From: Oscillospiraceae bacterium
Lineage (GTDB): Bacteria > Bacillota > Clostridia > Oscillospirales > Oscillospiraceae
Direction of reading: 5' to 3'
Length of the DNA: 17,776 nt
Assembly (NCBI GenBank): GCA_015068335.1
Contig: SVKT01000020.1
Coordinates: forward strand, 1-17,776
Shown: piece after piece, positions 6,219 to 14,000 of the stretch
Numbering within the stretch: the first letter of the stretch is position 1
How the letters are laid out: the number at the start of each line of letters is the position of its first letter
Notes under the pieces: generated by a model
The model's database searches: none
Told to the model about the DNA's origin: nothing
The model's input: only the letters and a program-made list of their open reading frames with translations
Translations under genes and position numbers: made by a program

Positions 6219-7781
6219 ATGCATAAAAGATTGCCTCGGGCTTCCGAGCGGACGGAACGGCGGATCTCCGCTGTGACCAGTATTTCTATGTGCGTGCTGA
6301 CGGTGCTGGCGCAGATCGCGGCCACGCTGCTGCTCACCGCGCTGCTGCGGGAAAAGGTTGGCTTTGCATACGGCCTTCTGGTTCTGGTGGGCGCAATTTT
6401 CGCCATCGGCGTATATCAGCGGCCGGGCAGCCCGTCCTATAAACTGGTGTGGATGTGTCTGCTGCTGGCGCTCCCTGTGTCCGGTATGATCCTGTTCTGC
6501 CTGTGGGGCGGCACTCATCAGGCCAAGAGTTTGAGCCTGCGGAAGATTTCGCCCATTTCGCATCGGGAAAGCGAGAAAATGAGCAGCGAGAACAATCTCT
6601 CCCGCCTGCGCCGGCAACTTCCCACCTGGGGCAGACTGGCCAGTTATTTGCAGAAACGGGGCTTTTTGCTCTACCGGAATACCGAGGCCAAGTATTTCGG
6701 GGACGGCGCTGCCTTTTTTGAAGATCTGATCCTCTCTCTGCGGCAGGCGGAGCACTATATCTTTATGGAGTATTTCATTCTTGCTGAGGGCCAGATCTGG
6801 GACCGGATCTTCTCCGTGCTGAAAGAGCGCGCAGCCGCCGGTGTGGAGGTCTGTATTATTTTTGATGACTTCGGGAACCTGACCCGCCTGTCGGACGCCG
6901 CATTGCAGGAGATACAGGACGCCGGCATCGAGGTGGCGGCCTTCAACCCGGTGCATCGCTATGTGAACCGCATTTACTTCAACTATCGCAACCACCGTAA
7001 AATCGCGGTCATTGACGGTGAGGCAGCCTATACCGGCGGCATCAATATCGCCGACGAATATGCCAACCTCATCGTGCGCTTCGGCCATTGGAAGGACAGC
7101 GCGGTGCGGCTTTCCGGCGAGGGCGCCTGGGCCTTTGCGGAGCAGTTTATGCAACTTTGGAAGATGATGGGACGCACCCTTGCCAACGAGGACGACTATT
7201 ACCGTCCCCGCTGCCAGTGGGAAGAGAAGGAGGGCTTCTGCCAGCCATTTGCCGATGGGCCCCTGAACAATCCGGACAATCCCATCGAGGAGACCTATCT
7301 CCAACTGATCGCTTCCGCCCGGCAGATGCTGTATATCACCACACCCTACTATGCGGTGGAGGAGTCGATGCAGAAGGCGCTTTGTATCGCGGCGGATTCC
7401 GGCGTGGATGTGCGGCTGCTGGTGCCGGCAATTCCCGACAAAAAGATCGCCTATATGGTGGCGGAGACCTACTGGGGCGAACTGCTTTCTCACGGCGTGA
7501 AGATCTATAAATACACCCCCGGCTTCCTTCACGCCAAGAGCGTTCTGGTGGATCGGGAGGTGGCCCTGATAGGCAGCACCAATATGGACTACCGCACCTT
7601 CCAGTTGCACTACGAATGCGGCGTTCTGATGTATCATATGCCGGCGGTGGAGGAACTGCTGGAAGATATGGATGCCATTATGGAAAACAGCACGCTGTAT
7701 ACGCTGGAAGAGTGGAACAAACGCTCCGCCCTGCATAAAGCCTTTGCCTCTTTGGCGCGACTGGGTGCCATCTGGCTTTGA
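6219..7781 (+). CDS. cls: Cardiolipin synthase (phospholipase D family)
   Basis: A 520-residue membrane-anchored member of the phospholipase D superfamily, which condenses two phosphatidylglycerol molecules into cardiolipin. Hydrophobic segments at about 24-43, 49-66 and 76-97 form the N-terminal membrane region (PLDc_N type). Two HKD motifs follow: H259-x-K261-x4-D266 in NHRKIAVIDGEAAYTGGINIADEY-like context, and H438-x-K440-x4-D445 in LHAKSVLVD followed by GSTNMDYRTFQLHYE. Both are intact, so it should be active. ATG 6219 follows GAGGAGGG (6205-6212). The frame is open further upstream, but those codons precede the promoter and are not translated. The next gene starts 21 bp downstream, so the two are probably co-transcribed. 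Confidence 0.94.
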   Translation: MHKRLPRASERTERRISAVTSISMCVLTVLAQIAATLLLTALLREKVGFAYGLLVLVGAIFAIGVYQRPGSPSYKLVWMCLLLALPVSGMILFCLWGGTHQAKSLSLRKISPISHRESEKMSSENNLSRLRRQLPTWGRLASYLQKRGFLLYRNTEAKYFGDGAAFFEDLILSLRQAEHYIFMEYFILAEGQIWDRIFSVLKERAAAGVEVCIIFDDFGNLTRLSDAALQEIQDAGIEVAAFNPVHRYVNRIYFNYRNHRKIAVIDGEAAYTGGINIADEYANLIVRFGHWKDSAVRLSGEGAWAFAEQFMQLWKMMGRTLANEDDYYRPRCQWEEKEGFCQPFADGPLNNPDNPIEETYLQLIASARQMLYITTPYYAVEESMQKALCIAADSGVDVRLLVPAIPDKKIAYMVAETYWGELLSHGVKIYKYTPGFLHAKSVLVDREVALIGSTNMDYRTFQLHYECGVLMYHMPAVEELLEDMDAIMENSTLYTLEEWNKRSALHKAFASLARLGAIWL

Positions 7782-7802
7782 TACCAAACGTTGGAGGTTT
7801 CT

Positions 7803-8669
7803 ATGCCCCGTGAACTGACTCCCTGTGAGATTGCAGAGCGCAGTCTGATCAAAACCTATCGAAAGCAGATCTGGAATCCTTTCATCGCCGCAGTGAAGCG
7901 GTATGAACTGGTGCAGCCCGGCGACCGGATCGCCGTGTGCATCTCCGGCGGAAAGGATTCTGTGGTGCTGGCCAAACTGATGCAGGAACTGCAACGGCAT
8001 ACGGAGCAGCCCTTTGAACTGGTGTTTCTGGTGATGGATCCGGGCTATAATCCCGCAAACCGCGCCCTCATCGAGGAAAACGCCCGAAGGCTTGGCATCC
8101 CCATCACGGTGTTTGAGAGCGACATTTTTGATGTGACCGTGCAGGTGGAGAAAAATCCCTGCTACCTCTGCGCCCGTATGCGGCGCGGCTGTCTGTATGC
8201 CAAAGCGCAGGAACTGGGCTGCAACAAGATCGCGCTGGGACACCATTTCTCCGACGTGGTGGAGACCACGCTGCTGGGACTGTTTTACGGCGCCCAGGTG
8301 CAGGCGATGCCGCCCAAACTTCGCAGCAAAAACTTCCCCGGGATGGAACTGATCCGCCCGCTGTACTGCGTACACGAGGATGCCATCATCGCGTGGAAGA
8401 ATTATAACGATCTGCGGTTTTTGCAGTGCGCCTGTCGCTTTACGGAGGCGCGGGACGCCTCCGGCGACGGTGTTGGCGAAAGTAAGCGGCAGGAGATCAA
8501 GGTGCTGCTGCGGGAATTGAAAAAGACCAACCCCAATATCGAAAAGAGCATCTTCCGCGCCATCCACGGCGTCCAGTTGGACACATTCCCCGGCTTCAAG
8601 TATCGGGGCAGGCCCCACTCTTTTTTGGACTTCTACGAGTCCGGAACCTTTCTGGAAGAAGGCGAGTGA
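7803..8669 (+). CDS. TtcA-like PP-loop ATPase, tRNA thiolation family
   Basis: A 288-residue ATP-pyrophosphatase of the TtcA/TilS superfamily. The PP-loop SGGKDS is at 48-53. The pair CYLC (C120, C123) and the later CAC (C209, C211) match the cysteine pattern of TtcA-type enzymes that hold a [4Fe-4S] cluster and thiolate tRNA. LGHHFSDVVETTLLGLFYGA (about 143-162) is the typical HHxxD helix. It lacks the C-terminal domains of TilS, so it is more likely a thiolase (TtcA/TtuA type) than a lysidine synthetase, although automatic annotation often uses TilS. The tRNA target is unknown. ATG 7803 has GGAGG at 7793-7797; a TTG at 7791 overlaps that site and is rejected. It is the second gene of the cls operon. 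Confidence 0.87.
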   Translation: MPRELTPCEIAERSLIKTYRKQIWNPFIAAVKRYELVQPGDRIAVCISGGKDSVVLAKLMQELQRHTEQPFELVFLVMDPGYNPANRALIEENARRLGIPITVFESDIFDVTVQVEKNPCYLCARMRRGCLYAKAQELGCNKIALGHHFSDVVETTLLGLFYGAQVQAMPPKLRSKNFPGMELIRPLYCVHEDAIIAWKNYNDLRFLQCACRFTEARDASGDGVGESKRQEIKVLLRELKKTNPNIEKSIFRAIHGVQLDTFPGFKYRGRPHSFLDFYESGTFLEEGE

Positions 8670-8751
8670 TCCTCCCGGCAAGAGGGGCTTGGGGCGCAAA
8701 ATGAGACTTCCGGGAGCGGCAAAAAAACGGAAGAAAATTTCAAAAAACCTC

Positions 8752-8779
8752 TTGACAAAAATTGTGTTTTCGCTATAAT
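8752..8779 (+). promoter_or_regulatory. tRNA-Gln promoter
   Basis: TTGACA (8752-8757), 16 bp, TATAAT (8774-8779), both perfect. The start near 8786 gives a short 5' leader removed by RNase P. Confidence 0.92.
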
Positions 8780-8808
8780 GATATCTGTTCGCTGCGGCGG
8801 ACAGACAT

Positions 8809-8882
8809 AGCGGGTTTGTGTAATGGTAGCACAGCAGACTCTGACTCTGTATGTGAGGGTTCGAATCCTTCACCCGCTGCCA
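8809..8882 (+). tRNA. tRNA-Gln (anticodon CUG)
   Basis: A complete 74-nt cloverleaf. The acceptor stem is AGCGGGT/ACCCGCT (8809-8815/8872-8878), with discriminator G8879 and encoded CCA 8880-8882. The D-arm has loop AATGGTAGC. The anticodon stem GCAGA/TCTGT (8834-8838/8846-8850) carries anticodon CTG at 8841-8843. The T-arm is GAGGG/CCTTC around TTCGAAT. It decodes CAG. This is the rarer glutamine isoacceptor and is transcribed alone from its own promoter and terminator. Confidence 0.97.
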
Positions 8883-8883
8883 A

Positions 8884-8918
8884 AGTCCCGGAACGAAAGT
8901 TCCGGGGCTTTTCTTTTT
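8884..8918 (+). terminator. tRNA-Gln terminator
   Basis: An 11-bp stem with one G-U pair (8884-8894/8899-8909) capped by a GAAA tetraloop, then a T-rich tail (TTTCTTTTT). It starts one base after the encoded CCA. Confidence 0.94.
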
Positions 8919-8941
8919 GCTGCGGCAGGCGCTCGGTTTGC

Positions 8942-8970
8942 TTTGCGGCGACGGAAAAGTGTGCTATAAT
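8942..8970 (+). promoter_or_regulatory. Promoter of the SGNH hydrolase gene (extended -10)
   Basis: TATAAT at 8965-8970 with TG at 8962-8963 (extended -10) and a weak -35, TTTGCG (8942-8947), 17 bp away. The start would be near 8977, about 45 nt before the ATG. Confidence 0.7.
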
Positions 8971-9021
8971 CTTTTTGAGATGACGCGCGCTGCGGGGTGC
9001 AGCGGGAGGAGAGGACCTGCT

Positions 9022-10101
9022 ATGGACAAGATCGGTACGGTCAGGCGATATTCCCTGAAAGAACTGGTGGACGCGGACAAGGTGAAGGTCTATGGTCGCT
9101 GCGTTCTGTTGGATAATGGGGCGCTCAGTTGCGATTTCAGCGCTTCCGGCATTGAATTTAATGCTTATTGTAGCGGAACCGTGACGGTGGATGTCAAAGT
9201 CATCGTCCCAACCTACGGCAAAGAGCCGGAAAAGCCTTTTGGCTGCTATTATACCGTTTGGGTGGACGGCGTCCGCAATGATGCCCGCCGCTCGGAGGAG
9301 GATCCCCGGAAAAACGGCCTGCGCATCGACGGCGAGGGCGCGCTGGTTCTGGCGGAGGATCTGCCGGAGGGATGGCACACATTCAAAGTCCTGAAACAGA
9401 ACAATGTGCTGCGCTGTATCACCGAACTGCAAGGGATTTCCCTGGCAGGCCGGTTCGGTGAGCGGCCTGCGGACCGCAAAGTGCTGATCGAGTATATCGG
9501 GGATTCTTTGACCTGCGGCACCGGGAATCTCGCCATCGACGAGCGGGGCGATATTTCCATCCACTACGAGGAAAGCACCCGGGGCTTTGCCTACTTAACG
9601 GCTGATGCGTTGGGGGCGGACTGGAACATCGTAGCCCGCCCCGGCATTGGCGTGGTTTTTGCTACGGTCGATCAAAACAATATGAGCGAGGTTTATCACC
9701 TCCAATGCTTCTGGCGAAGCGATATCACCGAGGAGGTGGTGGGACGGATCCCTGATCTGGTGGTGATTTACCTCGGCACGAATGACAATCGCCGGTTGAA
9801 GCGGGAACCGGGATCGGCACCTGTCTTCGACAAGGCCTTCCGGCATCTGGTGGATACCGTGATCGCGCGCTATGGCGTGGAAACGCCCATCCTGCTGCTT
9901 AAAAGCCGCTCCCTGACGGAGGAGGCGAAAATTGTGATTCGCGGGATCGCTTTGGATTACAGCAATGTAAATGCTATTCCCTTTACACATCATACGGGCG
10001 GTGCAGAAGGACATCCCAATCTGGAAGAACACCGGATGGAGGCGGATGACCTGATCGCGGCGCTGAAAGAGCGCTATCCCGCTATTTTTCCGGCAGAATA
10101 A
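9022..10101 (+). CDS. SGNH/GDSL hydrolase, CE2-like, cytoplasmic
   Basis: A 359-residue two-domain protein. The N-terminal part (about 1-140) is beta-rich and fits the jelly-roll domain of carbohydrate esterase family 2. The C-terminal part is an SGNH hydrolase: block I YIGDSLTCGTG with nucleophile S162, block III YLGTNDNRR with N254, and block V GAEGHPN with H331. The residue two before the His is Glu, not the Asp of a classic DxxH triad; CE2 enzymes can work with a Ser-His dyad. Likely activity is deacetylation of sugars or a related small ester. There is no signal peptide, whereas CE2 enzymes are usually secreted, so the substrate should be intracellular. ATG 9022 follows GAGGA (9011-9015). 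An upstream in-frame ATG at 8917 precedes the promoter and is rejected. The gene is monocistronic. Confidence 0.86.
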   Translation: MDKIGTVRRYSLKELVDADKVKVYGRCVLLDNGALSCDFSASGIEFNAYCSGTVTVDVKVIVPTYGKEPEKPFGCYYTVWVDGVRNDARRSEEDPRKNGLRIDGEGALVLAEDLPEGWHTFKVLKQNNVLRCITELQGISLAGRFGERPADRKVLIEYIGDSLTCGTGNLAIDERGDISIHYEESTRGFAYLTADALGADWNIVARPGIGVVFATVDQNNMSEVYHLQCFWRSDITEEVVGRIPDLVVIYLGTNDNRRLKREPGSAPVFDKAFRHLVDTVIARYGVETPILLLKSRSLTEEAKIVIRGIALDYSNVNAIPFTHHTGGAEGHPNLEEHRMEADDLIAALKERYPAIFPAE

Positions 10102-10111
10102 GGAAATCACA

Positions 10112-10145
10112 AAAGACCCGCGCCCCATCAGGGGCGCGGGTCTTT
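10112..10145. terminator. Bidirectional terminator after the SGNH gene
   Basis: A perfect 15-bp stem (10112-10126/10131-10145) with an ATCA loop lies between the convergent SGNH (+) and QueG-like (-) genes. The T-run is modest on the plus strand (TCTTTA) and clearer on the minus strand (TCTTTTGTG). Confidence 0.88.
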
Positions 10146-10180
10146 ATACGGCTTTGTGTTGTGTGCGGAAGAGGTTCTGG

Positions 10181-11011
10181 TCAGCGCAGAGTTTTGAGAG
10201 GAATGCCGCTCTCGCAGGGGACTCCAACCTGACATTTTCCGCAGCCGTAGCGGGTGCGGTTGTTGGGGCCGTGGGGTGGCAGGAAGGTAGATCTCACAAA
10301 AGGACCGCAGATGGTCTGATCCTTTCCGTCGATCACGCCCCGCTTTACATCGATGGCACCTGCGGGACAGTTTGCAGCACAAGCGCCGCACATTGTGCAG
10401 AAGGCAAAAGGGTTGTCATATCGGCGGTCTGCGGCAGGCAGAGGAGCGGATGTGACGATGCTCCCGAAGCGCCCGGCAGTGCCTTTGGCGGTGATCAGGT
10501 TTTTGGAGAGACCGAAGGTTCCCAGTCCGCACACATAGGCTATGTGCCGCTCTGACCAGTTGGAGGCATAGGGGGTCAGAAGACGGAAACGGGGGTCTGC
10601 TGCGGGGTATACCGCGGAATGACCGGCTTTTTGCAACTGTTCGCACAGGAAGCCACCCAATTTGTCCAGCATAATCTGGCCTTCAATGCGGGCGTGGAGC
10701 CACTCATCCGAGGCGGCATCGCCAGTGCGGTTTGATTGCCTGACCGCATCCGTGAAGGGCAGGAAGAACGCGAGAACGCTTTGTGCCTCAGGCAGCCAGT
10801 CGGTGGGCAGGAAGGCTCCCTCGCCGATGACCTGGGGGGTTTGCAGTTCTGCAAACAGGGGATCGGCAGCGCTGGCGGAGGAGAAAAGCGGGGCACCGTA
10901 GATTTGCATTCCCGCCAGTTCCGGACGGATGGCATCCTCGGCGGATACGCGATTTTCGGGAGCGGCTTCCAGATACTCGCGGGCAAGACGGAGAAGTGTT
11001 CCGGGTTCCAT
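10181..11011 (-). CDS. QueG-like double [4Fe-4S] protein
   Basis: A 276-residue cytosolic protein related to epoxyqueuosine reductase QueG. The middle has the QueG-like segment YVCGLGTFGLSKNLIT (159-174), followed by two ferredoxin-type clusters: C205-x2-C208-x2-C211-x3-C215-P, and C235 with C257-x2-C260-x5-C266. It is shorter than true QueG (about 310-380 residues) and has no HEAT-repeat tail. The loops around the cobalamin site are not obviously conserved, so QueG activity should not be assumed. It could be a QueG-related reductase or an electron-transfer protein. ATG 11011 is preceded on the minus strand by AGGAGG at 8 nt. It begins 41 bp after the large multidomain gene, on the same strand with no terminator between, so the two are probably one operon. 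Confidence 0.83.
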   Translation of the reverse strand: MEPGTLLRLAREYLEAAPENRVSAEDAIRPELAGMQIYGAPLFSSASAADPLFAELQTPQVIGEGAFLPTDWLPEAQSVLAFFLPFTDAVRQSNRTGDAASDEWLHARIEGQIMLDKLGGFLCEQLQKAGHSAVYPAADPRFRLLTPYASNWSERHIAYVCGLGTFGLSKNLITAKGTAGRFGSIVTSAPLPAADRRYDNPFAFCTMCGACAANCPAGAIDVKRGVIDGKDQTICGPFVRSTFLPPHGPNNRTRYGCGKCQVGVPCESGIPLKTLR

Positions 11012-11052
11012 AGTCGAGTCCTCCTGTTTGAAAACCGATTTCTGAAAGGGGA

Positions 11053-14000
11053 TTATTCCATCAGGTCCCGCATACGCAGCAGCATTTTCAGATCGTTGTC
11101 AATGCAGGCGGCGGCGGAGAGATTGGGGGTGTAGCGCAGCGTGTTGCCCTTGTCCGGGGCCAGAGGCAGGATGACCGCTTCACTAAGCCGGGAGAGGGTC
11201 AGGTTGCGGGAATAGCGCTCCCGATAGGTGTTTTCCAGCGCCAGCAGAATATCGCGGCTGTTTTCCAGACAGGTCTTGGAGAACTGGAACACGGCCTCCC
11301 GGTCACGATCCTTGTAGAATCGCGGGAAAGCATAGGGCAAAATCAGGTTTGCTGCCGGCATCAGTCCGGAGACAGAGGGGGCGGAGCCGTCCACGGTGTC
11401 GCCGCCAATGAAGGGATACATCGTGGACTCCACGAACCACGCCCGCAGGGAGGGGATGAAGTACACGGCATCCACATCCAGCCCCTTGGAGGCCATCAGG
11501 TCGCGGCCTCTGCCGGAGAGCAGGCCGACCAGCACTTTCTCGATTTCCAGACCTTCCCGGCGGCACAGGGGTTCCAGCACGTTGATGCGGGCGCCGGAGT
11601 GGAGCAGATCGTCCACCAGCAGCACCGGGCGGCGGAAGGAGTGGATGGTGCGCACCTGGCTTTCCAGAGGCGCGTAGCCGGGATAAGCGGAGATGGTGAA
11701 GGAGCGAAGATCGGGGGCAAAGCGTTTATCCGTGTGGATGGTCTTACTGACGGTGTTGGGAACGGCGTTGCCGCGCAGGATCTTGCCGAAAGGCACGCAC
11801 ATCTTGGGCCCCAGCGTCCGGGGATAGGTGGGCACGGCGGGGACGCCGTTGAGTTCGGTGATCTTCTGCACCAGACGGTGGTAGATGACCTCTGCATTCA
11901 AAGACAGCACCAGCGTGCCGGGATACATCGCGCAGATGGCGCGCTGGAAGCGGTAGTGTGCCTGCCGCACGGCGGAAAGCACCACGGGGTCGGAGGAGAA
12001 GGGCTCTTTCAGCGTGGTGGGGATGTTTTGCAGCAAAACGGCGGGAGAGCGCATATCCACCACCATCAGCGGCCTGGGCGTTTCCATCTCTGCCTGCACG
12101 AAACCCTGACGTTCCAACAGATCCAGAGTCTGGGGAGATTGGAGTTCGCCCCACCAGACGGCGTAACTGCAATCCTCAACTGCGGCGAGGGAGAGCACCT
12201 CCGTCAGCAGCAGTTGGCCGGCGTCGTAGGTGGTGTTTTCGGACCGGGAGGTGTAAAGGCCGGTCAGCAGGCGGATGTGACCCGCGGTGTGGGAGCGAAC
12301 ATAGTTGGCAAGAGTGACATCGCCCAAAGTGTCATACAGATCCCGGTCGTTGATGGTGCGCAGCGTCACGCAGCCCAGCACTTCGGCGGGGGTGCGGCTG
12401 GTGTCCCAAAGGGCGCAGACGCACTCTCCTGGGGTATAGGCGTGGAGTCTGGGCAGAGCGTCCCGAAGCGTGTCCCAATCGTCGGGTGTGGGATGCTCCA
12501 TCGTGGAAAACTCCAAACTGCCTGCCAGCACGATGCGCTTGTACTGGGGCTCGCGCAGGTACAGGCTGTTCTGGAAAATGAAGTCCTGCACGGTGGAATC
12601 GATCAGGTTTGTGATGTCGCGGCCCAGATCGATGTTTTCGCGGATGCGGGTGGAACTGATGTCTTCCAGATGGGTGGGGAGGTGTAGTTCGATGACGTCG
12701 CCTTGCAGCGCCGAGAGGTCGGTTTCCACCTCGTGGTGTTCCGTGCCGCTGGCGCGGCGGAACACGATGTGGTTCATAGAATGGACAGAGCCCTCACTGG
12801 GGGGCGCCTTGTAGGACGAGGCGTTTGCCACCACATCGGAACCCACGGTCAGATAGAGTTCCTGATCGCCGAACACCTGCCGCAGACGGATCAGATCCTC
12901 CGGCGAGGCCAGGTTCACGGGGATGTCGTGGGGGAAGATGTACACGCCGAACTCATCTGCCACAGACATATTGACGATCTGTCGGCGGATGAGGGAGGGC
13001 TGGGCTTTCTTCGACCAGGAAAATTCGTCCACAGCCAGATAGACTTCGAAGCCCAGATCCCGGATGGCCTGTACAATGCCCTTGTGAGAGAGGGAGAAGG
13101 GGTCGAAGGTGCCGGGGAAGAAGGCGGCCTTGGTGTGGTCTTCAAACTGGAAGAGTCCACTCTTGTAGCGGTGCTCGATGATGAAGCGGTAGATGGAGGA
13201 AAGCGCGGAAGCCGAATAGAAGAAGGTCAGTTCCTGGGCGGGTTGCTCGTTCATCAGGAAAAGGAACTTCTTTGCGATCAGGGTAAAGAGGCTGGTCTTT
13301 TCGTCGTAACTCAAAACCGGGGAGGCAAACAGCCCGTTGCCCAGAATGTGCAGCGCTTCCTGCTGCACGCTTTCGTGGCAGGAGGAGAGACCTTTCAGCA
13401 GAAGGCTTGCCATACGGTTGCGGCGGCACAGCACCACGTCCTGCGGTTCTCCAAAGCGGGGGCCGTATTCTTCGTAGTATTCCAGCGCCGCGCCGATGGT
13501 GGCAAGGGTGGCGGTGGCCACACCGGTGTTGGAGGAGGAGAGCATCTCCTGCAAACTGGAAAGCGCTTCGTCCAGTTCCCGGGGCGCAAGCCACAGGCAG
13601 AAGCGGCCCAGATAGCCGGGGATGTACTGGGCAATCTCCGTCTGGCCGGTTTCCAGCGCTTTGGAAAGTTCCACGGCGATCTCGTTGCGGCGATCCGGCG
13701 TCAAGTCGGGAGCGATCTCCAACAGCGCAGCGCCGGCCATACGGCGCACCACGATGTTCTCGCTGACCTTGATGAGGTTGGAGAAGTGGGTAGCGATGTC
13801 CAGATCGTAACCGGGATTCTGCTTGGCCAGATGCAGGAGATACTCCACGCCAACGGCTTTCAGGATCCACGGCGTGGCGGATTTCAGGTTGTCCAGGAAC
13901 ACGTTGCTGACGGTTTCCGGCTGATCCAGCACACCGGCGGAGGGGTCCAGCCCCAGCGCAGCGCACAGTTGCGCGCGCAGGAAGAGCAGCGGCGTGCTGG

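Noticed and set aside
8672..8716. Inverted repeat CTCCCGG/CCGGGAG after the TtcA-like gene
   Set aside because: The 31-nt loop and lack of a following T-run make it a poor intrinsic terminator. It may only weakly stop or protect the transcript.
6186..8873. Minus-strand open frame of 895 codons
   Set aside because: It runs antisense through cls, the TtcA-like gene and the tRNA-Gln, all of which have firm motifs or structure, so it is a shadow.
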